From Sideroxydans sp. (lineage in GTDB: Bacteria > Pseudomonadota > Gammaproteobacteria > Burkholderiales > Gallionellaceae): 64,000 nt of DNA. A program made the translations under genes and the position numbers. How positions within the stretch are numbered: position 1 is the stretch's first letter; every line of letters starts with the position of its first letter. The notes under the pieces are model-generated. The model did not search any database, was not told the origin of the DNA, and saw only the letters and a program-made list of their open reading frames with translations. Positions 1-9,790 of this stretch are shown in pieces. The stretch lies in contig DAIDAG010000066.1 of the NCBI GenBank assembly GCA_027310725.1, positions 32,828-96,827 of the forward strand, in the 5' to 3' direction.

Positions 1-702
1 GCACAAGTGCATTCCGGCAATATGGTCGAAGTGACTACACCGGCGCTTGCCGGACTAGTCTTCAAGGGCAAGGTTAGCTCGATTCTGCCTGGTGTTGATC
101 CTGCGACGCGCACATTGAAAGCGCGCATCGAACTGGCCAATCCACGGCAGCAACTTGTGCCCGGCATGTTCGCCACCGTGAGTTTCTCGCCCAATGCGCA
201 CAGGGACGTGCTGCTCGTGCCGAGTGAAGCGGTGATCAAGACCGGCAAGCGCAGTGTCGTCATTGTGGCGCAGGCAGGCGGCAAGTTTATCCCGATGGAC
301 ATCGAAGCGGGCACTGAAAGCAACGGCCAGACGGAAATCCGCAAGGGTCTGCGGTCGGGGCAGAAGGTCGTCGTATCCGGGCAATTCCTGATTGACTCGG
401 AAGCCAGCCTCAGAGGCACCACTCTACGCATGGGCGACACGCCCGCACCGATTGCTAAAGTCGCAGAAACGCATCACGGCAGCGGCAAGGTCGAGGCGAT
501 CGACAAGGGCGAGATTACGCTCTCTCATGGCCCGATTCCCACCCTGCAATGGGGGGCAATGACCATGAGCTTCAAGCTGCCTGTGAGCGGGCTGACCCAA
601 GGCATCAAGGTCGGCGATCATGTTGATTTCGAGATTCGTCCCATTTCGGATGGAGCATTTGAAATCGTGTCGATTACCCCGGCGATGGGAGGCAAGCCAT
701 GA
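1..702 (+). CDS. cusB: CusB-type periplasmic adaptor fused to CusF-like domain (5' partial)
   Basis: Membrane-fusion (adaptor) subunit of a tripartite copper/silver RND exporter. It links the inner-membrane pump to an outer-membrane channel. The reading frame is open to base 1, so the N-terminus with signal peptide and helical hairpin lies outside the window. Visible are the beta-barrel and membrane-proximal domains ([21 protein letters not shown]) and, in the last ~75 residues, a CusF-like OB fold. Its W-x3-M-x-M pattern (QWGAMTMSF) and a nearby His match the Cu(I)/Ag(I) site of CusF. The adaptor and metallochaperone are therefore one polypeptide, as in some CusB proteins. It overlaps cusA by 4 bases (ATGA), so the two are translationally coupled. 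Confidence 0.93.
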   Translation, partial: AQVHSGNMVEVTTPALAGLVFKGKVSSILPGVDPATRTLKARIELANPRQQLVPGMFATVSFSPNAHRDVLLVPSEAVIKTGKRSVVIVAQAGGKFIPMDIEAGTESNGQTEIRKGLRSGQKVVVSGQFLIDSEASLRGTTLRMGDTPAPIAKVAETHHGSGKVEAIDKGEITLSHGPIPTLQWGAMTMSFKLPVSGLTQGIKVGDHVDFEIRPISDGAFEIVSITPAMGGKP

Positions 703-3700
703 TTGCCTGGCTGATTCGTTGGTCGATTGCCAACCGTTTTCTGGTGCTGCTGGCCACGCTGATGGTGACGGCATGGGGTATCTGGTCGGTCAGCAGGACA
801 CCGCTCGATGCTCTGCCAGATCTGTCCGACGTGCAGGTGATCATCCGCACAACCTGGCCCGGCCAAGCGCCGCAGATAGTCGAGAATCAAGTGACCTACC
901 CGCTGACGACGACCATGTTGTCGGTGCCGGGAGCCAAGACCGTGCGCGGCTATTCCTTCTTCGGCGATTCGTTCGTCTACGTCCTGTTTGAGGATGGCAC
1001 CGATCCGTATTGGGCGCGCTCGCGCGTTCTCGAATACCTGAACCAGGTGCAGTCACGCCTGCCGCCGCAGGCCAACACATCGCTCGGGCCGGATGCGACT
1101 GGCGTGGGCTGGGTATACGAATATGCACTGGTTGACCATAGCGGCAAGCTGGACTTGTCCCAGCTTCGCGCATTACAGGACTGGTTCCTGAAGTATGAAT
1201 TGAAGACTGTACCCAACGTGTCGGAGGTGGCCAGTATCGGCGGTATGGTACGTCAGTACCAGATCGTGCTCGACCCGGATCGATTGCGCGCCTACAACAT
1301 TCCCCACAGCAAAGTAATCGAAGCCATCGGCAAAGCTAATCAGGAAGCGGGAGGATCGGTACTTGAATTGGCAGAGGCCGAATATATGGTGCGCGCCTCT
1401 GGTTATCTGCAATCGCTAGACGATTTCCGCAAGATTCCGTTGCTGACCACTGCTGCAGGGGTATCGGTGCGGCTGGGCGATGTAGCCCGCATCCAGGTAG
1501 GTCCCGAGATGCGGCGCGGTATCGCGGAATTGAACGGCGAGGGTGAAGTCGCGGGCGGGGTGATCGTGATGCGTTCCGGCAAGAATGCGCTGGAGACGAT
1601 CGAGGCCGTCAAGGCCAAGATGGAGACGCTCAAAGCAAGTTTACCTCCTGGCGTCGAGATTGTGCCGACCTATGACCGTTCCGGACTCATCGATCGCGCG
1701 GTCGAGAATCTGACCCATAAGCTGGTCGAGGAATTTATTGTCGTCACAATCGTGTGTGCGGTATTTCTCTTCCATTTCCGATCAGCACTGGTAGCCATCG
1801 TTTCATTGCCGCTTGGCATCCTTGCTGCCTTCATCGTCATGCGCTACCAAGGGGTGAATGCGAATATCATGTCGCTGGGTGGCATCGCAATCGCGATTGG
1901 CGCAATGGTCGATGCAGCGGTGGTGATGATCGAGAATGCACACAAACACATCGAGGAATGGAAACACACCCATCCTGGCCAGACCTTGGCGGGCAGCGCC
2001 CATTGGGGGGTGATCGCGGACGCAGCCGCTGAAGTCGGCCCAGCATTATTCTTCTCGCTGCTGATCATTACGCTGTCGTTCATTCCGGTGTTTACGCTTG
2101 AAGCGCAGGAAGGACGGCTGTTCTCGCCACTGGCCTTCACCAAGACCTACGCAATGGCTGCGGCTGCCGGGCTTGCGGTCACGCTGATCCCGGTGTTGAT
2201 GGGCTATTTGATCCGTGGCCGGATTCCAGACGAGCAGGCAAATCCAATCAACCGCTTTCTGATCCGACTGTATCGGCCTATGCTCGATGGCGTGTTGCGC
2301 CGTCCCAAGGCAATCCTGCTGGCGGCGGCCTTATTGGCGATTGCGACCATTTGGCCCGTCAGCCGCCTGGGAGGCGAATTCATGCCGCCGCTGGACGAAG
2401 GAGATCTGCTTTATATGCCAACTGCCCTGCCAGGAATTGGTGCGGGTAAAGTATCGGAGTTGCTGCAGCAGACCGATCGCCTTATCAAAACGGTGCCTGA
2501 AGTGGAAAGCGTGTTCGGCAAGGCTGGCCGCGCCGAGACTGCGACCGATCCGGCGCCGCTGGAAATGTTCGAGACGACAATCCGCTTCAAGCCACGGGAG
2601 CAATGGCGCCCCGGCATGACGCAGAACAAGTTGATCGAGGAACTGGACCGTACCGTGAAAGTGCCGGGGCTGACGAATATCTGGGTGCCTCCGATTCGCA
2701 ATCGCATCGACATGCTCGCCACCGGCATAAAGAGTCCCGTGGGCATCAAGGTGGCTGGCATGAACCTCGCCGAGATTGACCGGCTGACTGCGGAGATTGA
2801 ACGCGTGGTGAAGCCTATTCCCGGCGTCTCGTCTGCGTTGGCAGAGCGACTGACCGGCGGGCGCTATATTGATGTGGATATAGACCGCGATGCCGCTGCG
2901 CGCTACGGGTTGAATGTCGCGGATGTCCAAAGCATCGTATCCACTGCGGTTGGAGGTGAAAACATCGGCGAAACCATCGAGGGTTTGCAGCGCTTCCCGA
3001 TCAACGTGCGCTATCCGCGCGAAATCCGCGATTCCCTTGAAAACCTGCGCAATCTGCCTGTGCAAACCGAGCGTGGCGCCCAAATCCATTTGGGTGATGT
3101 TGCGGCGATCCATATTGCCGATGGCCCGCCGATGCTGAAAAGCGAAAATGCGCGCCTGTCCGGGTGGATATATGTGGATATTCGTGATCGCGACTTGAGT
3201 TCCGCAGTGCGTGACATGCAGACAGCGGTAACCAAGGAGGTGAAACTGCCGCCGGGCTATTCGATCACATGGTCGGGACAGTTCGAATTCATGGAACGGG
3301 CCAAGGCCAAGCTCAAGATCGTCGTGCCGGCAACGCTCATGATCATTTTTGTGCTGCTGTATCTCACATTCGGCAGCTTCGGCGAGGCACTGATCATCAT
3401 GGCAACGTTGCCGTTTGCGCTGGCCGGGGGCGTCTGGTTCATGTGGATGCTAGGCTACAATTTGTCGGTGGCAAGTGGCGTTGGCTTCATTGCCTTGGCC
3501 GGTGTGGCGGCGGAATTCGGCGTGATCATGCTGCTCTACCTCAAGAATGCATGGGGTGATCGGCTGAGTGACGGTAAAACCGGATTGCCGGATTTGCTGG
3601 ATGCGATTCGCGAAGGTGCGGTATTGCGGGTACGTCCCAAAGCAATGACTGTTGCCGTGATTATCGCCGGATTGATGCCGGTCATGTGGGGGAGCGGGAC

Positions 3701-3815
3701 GGGTTCAGAAATCATGCAGCGTATCGCCGCCCCGATGGTGGGTGGCATGGTCACGGCGCCGCTGCTATCTATGTTTGTCATTCCTGCTGCTTATTTGCTA
3801 ATGCGCCGACCGTAG
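699..3815 (+). CDS. cusA: CusA Cu(I)/Ag(I) heavy-metal RND efflux pump
   Basis: Inner-membrane proton-driven pump of the Cus system, 1038 aa, the normal full length for the HME-RND family. The three methionines that bind metal in E. coli CusA fall in contexts that are all kept here ([29 protein letters not shown]), which supports Cu(I)/Ag(I) rather than Co/Zn/Cd. Two sets of hydrophobic segments flank large periplasmic loops, with TM1 near residues 10-30. The ATG overlaps the cusB stop (ATGA). No cusC, cusRS or other regulator lies downstream. The missing partners may be upstream of the window. Confidence 0.95.
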   Translation: MIAWLIRWSIANRFLVLLATLMVTAWGIWSVSRTPLDALPDLSDVQVIIRTTWPGQAPQIVENQVTYPLTTTMLSVPGAKTVRGYSFFGDSFVYVLFEDGTDPYWARSRVLEYLNQVQSRLPPQANTSLGPDATGVGWVYEYALVDHSGKLDLSQLRALQDWFLKYELKTVPNVSEVASIGGMVRQYQIVLDPDRLRAYNIPHSKVIEAIGKANQEAGGSVLELAEAEYMVRASGYLQSLDDFRKIPLLTTAAGVSVRLGDVARIQVGPEMRRGIAELNGEGEVAGGVIVMRSGKNALETIEAVKAKMETLKASLPPGVEIVPTYDRSGLIDRAVENLTHKLVEEFIVVTIVCAVFLFHFRSALVAIVSLPLGILAAFIVMRYQGVNANIMSLGGIAIAIGAMVDAAVVMIENAHKHIEEWKHTHPGQTLAGSAHWGVIADAAAEVGPALFFSLLIITLSFIPVFTLEAQEGRLFSPLAFTKTYAMAAAAGLAVTLIPVLMGYLIRGRIPDEQANPINRFLIRLYRPMLDGVLRRPKAILLAAALLAIATIWPVSRLGGEFMPPLDEGDLLYMPTALPGIGAGKVSELLQQTDRLIKTVPEVESVFGKAGRAETATDPAPLEMFETTIRFKPREQWRPGMTQNKLIEELDRTVKVPGLTNIWVPPIRNRIDMLATGIKSPVGIKVAGMNLAEIDRLTAEIERVVKPIPGVSSALAERLTGGRYIDVDIDRDAAARYGLNVADVQSIVSTAVGGENIGETIEGLQRFPINVRYPREIRDSLENLRNLPVQTERGAQIHLGDVAAIHIADGPPMLKSENARLSGWIYVDIRDRDLSSAVRDMQTAVTKEVKLPPGYSITWSGQFEFMERAKAKLKIVVPATLMIIFVLLYLTFGSFGEALIIMATLPFALAGGVWFMWMLGYNLSVASGVGFIALAGVAAEFGVIMLLYLKNAWGDRLSDGKTGLPDLLDAIREGAVLRVRPKAMTVAVIIAGLMPVMWGSGTGSEIMQRIAAPMVGGMVTAPLLSMFVIPAAYLLMRRP

Positions 3816-3830
3816 TCGGCGCGTCATATT
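3803..3830 (+). terminator. Hairpin terminator at end of cusA
   Basis: A perfect 8-bp stem, GCGCCGAC / GTCGGCGC with loop CGTA, spans the cusA stop codon and is followed by the T-rich tract GTCATATTT. This looks like an intrinsic terminator for the cus operon. The T tract is short, so efficiency is uncertain. Confidence 0.6.
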
Positions 3831-3845
3831 TGGGAGAGTCGGCAG

Positions 3846-4331
3846 TTAGCGGTTAACCTTTCCGCACTACAATTCAAACGCGGCAACATCGCCGAAACAG
3901 TAACCAATGCGCTGGCACAATCCGGTCTGCCAGCAAATCAGTTGGAACTGGAACTGACCGAGTCCATTCTGTTGCACGATATGGATGTGGTCATGAAAAC
4001 GCTCCATGAATTGAAAGAAATTGGCATCAAGCTCTCCATCGATGATTTTGGTACAGGCTACTCCAGTTTGTCCTATCTAAAGCGACTGGCAGTAAATAAA
4101 CTCAAGATCGACAAGTCATTCGTGCGAAACATGGTGGAAGATCCTGAGGACACCGCCATCGTTAAAGCCATTATCCAGTTAGGTCATACCCTGCAACTGA
4201 CCGTCATCGCGGAAGGCGTGGAAACTGATGCCCAATTGTCATTACTAAAAAGCTTAGGGTGTGATCAGATTCAAGGGTATTTGATCAGTCGCCCATTAGC
4301 GGCCGAGGAATTCATCATGCTTTGTCAGTAA
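3846..4331 (+). pseudogene. 5'-truncated EAL-domain phosphodiesterase remnant
   Basis: The frame encodes the C-terminal two thirds of an EAL domain ([52 protein letters not shown]), the cyclic-di-GMP phosphodiesterase fold. The EAL signature itself, the N-terminal third of the domain and any sensor are missing. The frame is open back to the cusA stop, but recognisable homology begins only at about 3846, a few bases beyond the cusA terminator. No start codon or ribosome binding site fits; the ORF track's TTG at 3942 is arbitrary. This is best read as the tail of a gene cut off when the cus block was joined here. It is convergent with the next gene, which carries a full EAL domain. Confidence 0.8.
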
Positions 4332-4355
4332 GCGATGAATAGGGGTTCTGGATGC

Positions 4356-7106
4356 TCAGAACTTTAACGATGGCAAACCTGAATTGAACTTGTGCGCCTT
4401 CTGTCCTAAAAGGGGGATTTCCTCCGCCGGCAGTGGCTTGCTGTAAAAATAGCCTTGCATGGCGTCGCAGCCCCGTTCGAGCAAGAAGTCGAACTGCTCC
4501 TGCGTTTCCACTCCTTCGGCCACCACTTTAAGGCGCAAGCTATGGGCCATGGCGATGATGGCGGCCACAATCGCCGCATCGTCCTGGTCGGTCGTAATAT
4601 CTCCTACAAAGGATTTGTCGATCTTGATAGTGTCGATGGGCAGGCGTTTGAGGTAACTCAGCGAAGAATAGCCGGTTCCGAAATCGTCGATAAAGATGCG
4701 CATTCCCTTTGCGCTCAACGCCTGCAGGACATTGGCCGCCATCGAAAGGCTTTGCATCAGGATGCTTTCGGTAATCTCCAATTCCAGCCAGGATGGATCT
4801 ATCCCCGTTTCCTCAAGCACTCGCTCGATGGTTTCAACCAAGCCGTGCTCTGGCCGCTTCGCCAAATGACCGCCTCTCCCCGTTTCACTGGTAGTCGATA
4901 AATGCCTGAATTGCCGCGCCGACAGATTCACCGCCACCGGCAACAGCACTCCTTGCTGTTGCCAGTCCCTAATTTGCAGACACGCGGTTCGCAGAACCCA
5001 TTCGCCGATCGGGACGATCAGGCCGGTTTCCTCCGCAAGGGGAATGAACTGGTCGGGCGGGATCATGCCCTTGGTCGGATGCGCCCAGCGCAGCAGCGCC
5101 TCCAGCCCGATCACGGCGCCGCTCGCGAGATCCACCTTGGGCTGATAGTGAAGCAGCAACTCGTCCCGTTCCAGAGCCTTGCGCAAGCTGTTCTCCAGAG
5201 TGAGCCGTTCCGGCGACAGTTGCTCCAGTTCGGGCCTATAGAACTGATATCCCAAGCCTTGCTCCTTGGCTTGGTACATGGCGCCGTCCGCGCACCGGAT
5301 GAGGCTGTCCGCATCGATGGCATCCGAGGGATAAAGGGCGATGCCGATGCTGGCTGAGGCGAAAACTTCATGCTCTTCCAACTGAAAAGGCTGAGCCAAG
5401 GCGTCCTGGATTTTCTGGGCAACGAGGGCGGCATCCTGCATTTCGGAAAGTCCCCGCAGCATCACCACGAATTCATCGCCTCCCAAGCGGGCCAGCATGT
5501 CATCCCCCAAGCGGGCCAGCACATCGCCCCTGCGGAAACAGCCGGCGAGCCGCTCGGCCACCAGCAGCAGCAACTTGTCGCCCACCGTGTGACCCAGAGT
5601 GTCGTTGATCAGCTTGAACCGATCCAGGTCAAGAAACAGCACCGCCAACTGCTCCCCATTCAGCGCCGCTTCATTCAGGCTGATGCCGAGACGTTCCCGG
5701 AAAAATTTGCGGTTGGGAAGGTTGGTCAGCGAATCGTGATGGGCCAGATGCATCAACTGGTGTTCGAACTGCTTGCGTTCGGTCAGGTCTCGCAGCACAT
5801 AGGTAATGAAACTCCCCTCAGTTCCTTTGAAGAAGCTGCTGGATCCCTCCACCATGAACATCGTGCCGTCGCGGCGATGCCCCTGAGTTTCCCACACCAG
5901 CCTGCGCTGCAATCCCTCATCCAGTTGGCTGGACAGCGGCTCCGGCAGCACCGTTTCGATCGGTCGCTCCAGCGCCTGGTTGCGGCGATAGCCGAACATG
6001 CGTTCCGCCGCCTGATTGAAATAGGCGATTTTCCCCTCGGGGTCGGTCATGATGATTCCGTCGTGGGCGGTTTCCGCCAGGTCCCGGAAACGGCGCTCGG
6101 ATTCCAGTGCGGTGGCGCGCAACTTCTCCTCTTCAGCGAGATCCTCCACAATCAGAAGCAGCCGCGCTTCTTCTTCTTCTTCTTCTGCAAGATGGATTCC
6201 AGTCAGGGTCACGCTCATCGGTATGCGCTCGGAGCCATCCGCCAGCCCCATGCTAAAAGGGACGTCATGCTGCGCGATCCCGGTAGCCAGGACTTCCAGT
6301 GCTCGCCCCCGCAGTCCATCTGCCGCGATCACGTCCAACAGATAGCTGCCATGCGCGGCCTCTTCCGTGAGCTCAAAACGTTTCAGGAAAGCCCTGTTGG
6401 CGGACAAGACGGTAAGGTTTGACGAAAGTACAACCAATCCATCCGGGATATTGGCAAATACGATGTCGGCATATTCTTTCAGCGTCAGGATGGTTTGCTG
6501 ATCGGCCTGAATATAGGTGTCGATAGCCAGTCCCATGTCCAGCAGGACGATTTTGATCAGCGCTTGGCAGGTAGCCATAAATGCTGTCGGATCTTCCCCG
6601 AGCCGCTGCCAGATTTCGGGGAACAATCCTGCCAGGTATTTGCTATAGGCACCCAGATACCATTCCGGTGCAAGGCCGACACGCTGGTGGGCGACTCCGA
6701 CACGCAGGCGGTGGTGGATATAATCCTGTCCGTAGTCGCCGGCGGTGAGACTGCTGAAATAAATCGCCTGGGTATGCTTCAGGTGATCCAGAAATTGAGC
6801 ATCGGGAATGAAGCGGCGGGTTTCTTCATGGGACAGCAGATGGGTGTAAAAGGCATCGACGAAATCCGGCGTCCGGGTCTGCAGGGCTTCATGCAACGTC
6901 CGCAACCGCGCCACATCGTCATCGGTGAACTCCAGGAAAACCTTGCGCCGAACGACGGCGGCTTCGTCGATACCGAGTGCTCGCACGACGGCCTCGACGG
7001 CCTCATTCAAGGGCTTCATCTTCTCCGGCCTCGCCGCCATAAGCCAGGAAGGGGAGACAAAACCGCCGTCAGGCTTGCTTGCTTGCTTGCGCAAGATTTC
7101 TTCCAT
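4356..7106 (-). CDS. Globin-coupled PAS-PAS-GGDEF-EAL cyclic-di-GMP protein
   Basis: Multidomain c-di-GMP enzyme of ~916 aa. Order: protoglobin sensor (about residues 30-200, with a candidate proximal His in [11 protein letters not shown]), two PAS domains (about 210-450; the second has the clear PAS motif [24 protein letters not shown]), GGDEF (about 465-630, intact RLGGDEF) and EAL (about 640-905, [20 protein letters not shown]). The heme globin suggests O2 or NO sensing. Both active-site signatures are present, so synthesis, hydrolysis or both are possible. Oddities: an 8-residue tandem duplication just before GGDEF, a run of six Glu from a CTT repeat, and ~16 extra residues in the EAL domain after SARQFR. 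ATG 7106 is preferred over GTG 7118 because GAGG lies 7 bases before it. Confidence 0.9.
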   Translation of the reverse strand: MEEILRKQASKPDGGFVSPSWLMAARPEKMKPLNEAVEAVVRALGIDEAAVVRRKVFLEFTDDDVARLRTLHEALQTRTPDFVDAFYTHLLSHEETRRFIPDAQFLDHLKHTQAIYFSSLTAGDYGQDYIHHRLRVGVAHQRVGLAPEWYLGAYSKYLAGLFPEIWQRLGEDPTAFMATCQALIKIVLLDMGLAIDTYIQADQQTILTLKEYADIVFANIPDGLVVLSSNLTVLSANRAFLKRFELTEEAAHGSYLLDVIAADGLRGRALEVLATGIAQHDVPFSMGLADGSERIPMSVTLTGIHLAEEEEEEARLLLIVEDLAEEEKLRATALESERRFRDLAETAHDGIIMTDPEGKIAYFNQAAERMFGYRRNQALERPIETVLPEPLSSQLDEGLQRRLVWETQGHRRDGTMFMVEGSSSFFKGTEGSFITYVLRDLTERKQFEHQLMHLAHHDSLTNLPNRKFFRERLGISLNEAALNGEQLAVLFLDLDRFKLINDTLGHTVGDKLLLLVAERLAGCFRRGDVLARLGDDMLARLGGDEFVVMLRGLSEMQDAALVAQKIQDALAQPFQLEEHEVFASASIGIALYPSDAIDADSLIRCADGAMYQAKEQGLGYQFYRPELEQLSPERLTLENSLRKALERDELLLHYQPKVDLASGAVIGLEALLRWAHPTKGMIPPDQFIPLAEETGLIVPIGEWVLRTACLQIRDWQQQGVLLPVAVNLSARQFRHLSTTSETGRGGHLAKRPEHGLVETIERVLEETGIDPSWLELEITESILMQSLSMAANVLQALSAKGMRIFIDDFGTGYSSLSYLKRLPIDTIKIDKSFVGDITTDQDDAAIVAAIIAMAHSLRLKVVAEGVETQEQFDFLLERGCDAMQGYFYSKPLPAEEIPLLGQKAHKFNSGLPSLKF
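5477..5524 (-). repeat. 24-bp in-frame tandem duplication beside the GGDEF motif
   Basis: Two adjacent near-identical 24-bp units, each containing CCCAAGCGGGCCAGCA, encode LARLGDDM then LARLGGDE. The first copy adds eight residues directly before the catalytic GGDEF hairpin without breaking the frame. Confidence 0.75.
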
Positions 7107-7189
7107 AGACGACCTCACCCTCTACTTTTTATTCTCAGCTTATTTTTGCGTCGAGCTTCGATGAAGCGTTGCATTATAGACATATTTTC

Positions 7190-8428
7190 TTACGGACTCA
7201 TGCGATTACACAGCGGCGGCGCGCCGAACGTTTCGCAGAATACCCGGTACAGTTCCCGCTCCGCCAAGCGCCATTCATCGCTGATCAGGCGAAACCGCAC
7301 CCGCGCGGCGCCGTCTGCGACGTGGTTATGGAGCAACGCGTTATCGCTGTTGCCGCGCAGGTGATCCCCCAGGCGTTTGCGCAAATCTCCGGTCGAGCCG
7401 ATATAAACTACGCCGTGCGGCGTTGGCGGCATACTTTTCCCTGGCCATGCTGCCTTTTCTCCATCGGGGGAGGAAGCGGAAACCGCCCGAATCTCATACA
7501 CCCCGGGGTGGGCCGGAACCGCGGTTCGCAACGCTTGAGGGGTCAGCGGTACCAGTGCGGAAAACTCCTCGGTCGCCGCCAGATAATTAATACGGTGGCT
7601 GCGGTTTCGACAATCGGGAATCGCCAGGTCATGCCGGATGTTGGCCACCGTGCGCCGCAGCAAGCGTATGCCGTATTCGCGTTCGAGAATGTCGGCAATG
7701 GCTTTGTCCGTCAGCGGTTCTCGCAATACCCTCTCGGCCATCCATACTTTTTCTGTTTTTATCACATGATCCACGAAATGGCAATGAACCTGCCGCGGCT
7801 TCGGAAACAGGGTGTTTAACGGCACCACTTTTCTGTTCGGCAACATGATCGACAGCCCGCGCACCAGCCGGGAGATCCGGCCGGGATCCGCCACCACGGA
7901 AAGATTCGATCCTGAGATCAGACGTGCGGAGATTTCCGCCTGGGTCAAGGGCAGGAGCGCCAAGCCCAGCCCTGAGCGCAGATACTCTGCTTGCGAGGTC
8001 AGCACTGCCTGCATCAGCGCATGGGTGAGCCGGTTCCGGGTGTTGATGAGACGCAACCTGCGCAATATGCCCGCCCATTCAGCCGGAAAGTCAGGACGGG
8101 ACATCAGGTAGTTCACTCCTTCCTCATCGAACCGGTATTCCCGCGTACAGCTATCCCGGTGGTAGAGGAACGTCAGGTTCCGGCCCGCCTCGTGAACTTC
8201 TCCCAGGATCGGGGATGATTGGGTCTGAAGGATGCCGGTCGCATCATGTACCGCCTGCGCGCCTTCCAGTCGGCCAACGGTTACCCATTGATGCATACCG
8301 TTATGCACGATGGAAGACTCCGCCTGGACCGCAAGGCGATCAAAAGCCCGCAGCGGCAATTCCAGAAAGCGGGCGAGCACGATTTTGCCGAGCAGTGCGG
8401 CTTCAATCTTATTGTTATGGTGCTGCAA
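7190..8428 (-). CDS. Sigma-54 (RpoN)-like DNA-binding protein fused to GIY-YIG nuclease domain
   Basis: 412 aa with two recognisable parts. Residues about 120-275 resemble the C-terminal half of sigma-54: a helix-rich region with PLTQAEISARL and, at 257-266, LRRTVANIRH followed by LAIP, which mirrors the RpoN box (ARRTVAKYRE, LGIP). The N-terminus (FLELPLRAFDRL) may be a degenerate region I. Residues about 309-400 form a GIY-YIG nuclease fold: GVY, a ~25-residue insert, VYIGSTGDLRKRL, and a candidate catalytic Glu in WRLAERELY. The start is TTG 8428, just after an in-frame stop. Whether it binds core polymerase is unknown; it may instead use the RpoN-like region to target DNA. A palindrome lies in its leader. 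Confidence 0.7.
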   Translation of the reverse strand: MQHHNNKIEAALLGKIVLARFLELPLRAFDRLAVQAESSIVHNGMHQWVTVGRLEGAQAVHDATGILQTQSSPILGEVHEAGRNLTFLYHRDSCTREYRFDEEGVNYLMSRPDFPAEWAGILRRLRLINTRNRLTHALMQAVLTSQAEYLRSGLGLALLPLTQAEISARLISGSNLSVVADPGRISRLVRGLSIMLPNRKVVPLNTLFPKPRQVHCHFVDHVIKTEKVWMAERVLREPLTDKAIADILEREYGIRLLRRTVANIRHDLAIPDCRNRSHRINYLAATEEFSALVPLTPQALRTAVPAHPGVYEIRAVSASSPDGEKAAWPGKSMPPTPHGVVYIGSTGDLRKRLGDHLRGNSDNALLHNHVADGAARVRFRLISDEWRLAERELYRVFCETFGAPPLCNRMSP

Positions 8429-8452
8429 GAGCTATTCCGCCGGCAAAATAAT

Positions 8453-8467
8453 TTTGTTCTGAACAAA
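8453..8467. promoter_or_regulatory. 15-bp palindrome upstream of the RpoN-like/GIY-YIG gene
   Basis: TTTGTTC-T-GAACAAA is a perfect palindrome about 25 bp before the start codon of the minus-strand gene, in an AT-rich leader. It looks like a repressor operator. The regulator is unknown. Confidence 0.4.
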
Positions 8468-8557
8468 TTTTACTATCCCAGTTTTAGATGGAATATTGGA
8501 AGTTTCCGGGAAAATTAGATTAGAAATTCCCGGTACACACTACTTGGACTTGGGGAC

Positions 8558-9607
8558 TTAGGTATTGCGGAGGTTGGTTTTTTCCAAATGCGTAATCGTG
8601 GACTGCAGGGAGGTGACCTCACGGAAAAGCGCCAGTTTTTCCTGATCAAGTTTTTCCGCTTTATCTTCTGCACTGACAAGACGCTCCGTGAGCAGTTCTG
8701 TTTGCTTTTCCTGTGCCGCCAGTGCCATACGGGATTCAGTCAATTCCTGCTGTACCGCCTCGAATTTACTGGTGAGCATCTGGTTGGTTGTCGTAATTTC
8801 CCTGAATTGATATGCCAATTGATTCCGCTCCAACTGGGTCGATGCCAACTCGTCCTGCGATGCGCGCGCTGTTTCTTTCAGGTGGGTATTTTCAGGACGC
8901 AGATGTGTAAGCTCCGTTTCCTGCTGTGCGATGGTCGACTGCAGTCCCTGCAGTCTTTGCTGGGCACTTGAGAGATCCTGTTCCAGTCGCGCAATCCGCT
9001 GTTCAGCGGCGTGCCGTTCTTCAGCCCGTTGTGCAGCCGTCGCTTCCTGATAATGTTCAAACTGGGTTCGAGTCTGCGTCTGTTGCTGATTGAGTGCTGC
9101 TACCTCTGCGGCCCGGTCCGCCAGACGCTGCTGCAGGCCGGCGTTGTCGCTTTGTAGTGTGGCCAGCGTAACGCTCTGTGAATGATGCTCTACCTGCAGA
9201 AGCGCAAGTGCGTCCTGTGCCTGCTTTAGCTCTGCAGACAATCCAATCTTTTCTTCGTACAGGAGACGGTTGTCAGTTTCTAATTGCCGGACCAGATCGG
9301 TCGCCGTCTGCAGTGCAATTCGATGAGTTTCGTTGACCTGTTCCAGTTGTTGATTGATGTCTGTCTGGAGTTTTTCGTAAACGCCTTTCATTGCCAACAG
9401 CAGTTCGGCGGGCAGCCCCAGCTCGGTTCCAACGACCGCATCCTGATGTTCCTCTTTCCAGCGTTTCAGCAGGGGCGCGATTGTGCTTTTGCTGCCCGTA
9501 CTACCCAGCGCTTCGCGGACGCTATCGACGGTCGGATTTTTGCCATCGGCTGCCAATTGGGCAGCCGCTTTGGCGACATGAGAATAGTGGATTCCTGCGC
9601 GCCCCAT
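8558..9607 (-). CDS. tnpT: KfrA/TnpT-like DNA-binding coiled-coil protein
   Basis: 349 aa. The first ~60 residues match the KfrA N-terminal DNA-binding domain (HYSHVAKAAAQLAADGKNP, then REALGSTGSKSTIAPLLKRW). The remainder is a long Gln/Glu-rich coiled coil with few breaks. A strong ribosome site (AAGGAGG, 4 bases before ATG) fixes the start. It is divergent from a tyrosine recombinase with ~183 bp between them. This pair matches the TnpT/TnpS resolution module of Tn4651-type Tn3-family transposons, where TnpT assists TnpS at the resolution site. A plasmid-type KfrA is the alternative, but the neighbour favours TnpT. No Tn3 transposase is present in the window. Confidence 0.75.
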   Translation of the reverse strand: MGRAGIHYSHVAKAAAQLAADGKNPTVDSVREALGSTGSKSTIAPLLKRWKEEHQDAVVGTELGLPAELLLAMKGVYEKLQTDINQQLEQVNETHRIALQTATDLVRQLETDNRLLYEEKIGLSAELKQAQDALALLQVEHHSQSVTLATLQSDNAGLQQRLADRAAEVAALNQQQTQTRTQFEHYQEATAAQRAEERHAAEQRIARLEQDLSSAQQRLQGLQSTIAQQETELTHLRPENTHLKETARASQDELASTQLERNQLAYQFREITTTNQMLTSKFEAVQQELTESRMALAAQEKQTELLTERLVSAEDKAEKLDQEKLALFREVTSLQSTITHLEKTNLRNT

Positions 9608-9630
9608 AATGCCTCCTTGAAATAAGTTAC

Positions 9631-9666
9631 CGTATTACATGATATGTAATATCACATAATAATACG
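9631..9666. promoter_or_regulatory. Nested palindromes in the tnpT promoter region
   Basis: TATTACAT-GAT-ATGTAATA forms an 8-bp dyad, and the outer CGTATTA (9631-9637) pairs with TAATACG (9660-9666). The tract lies just upstream of the KfrA/TnpT-like gene and is AT-rich. It is likely an autoregulatory operator or an accessory binding site of the resolution region. Confidence 0.45.
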
Positions 9667-9699
9667 ATATAAATACATAGATAATTTATAAATTATATA

Positions 9700-9723
9700 C
9701 CACGATAAGTTGGCTTATCGTGG
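9700..9723. promoter_or_regulatory. Perfect 10-bp inverted repeat, candidate TnpS crossover (rst) core
   Basis: CCACGATAAG and CTTATCGTGG are perfect inverted arms around a TTGG spacer, between the divergent tnpT-like and tnpS-like genes. Paired arms about a short spacer are what a tyrosine recombinase core site looks like, and in Tn4651 the resolution site sits in exactly this interval. Confidence 0.55.
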
Positions 9724-9790
9724 ATAATGTAGGTCTTCAAAAAATGCCTGCGCGTAATGCGCCGTACAAAGCCGGATAGCGAGCGAAAAA

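Noticed and set aside
2331-3113. 260-aa minus-strand ORF
   Set aside because: Antisense shadow of cusA.
5370-6422. 350-aa plus-strand ORF
   Set aside because: Antisense shadow of the GGDEF/EAL gene, rich in Gln/His as expected for an opposite-strand frame.
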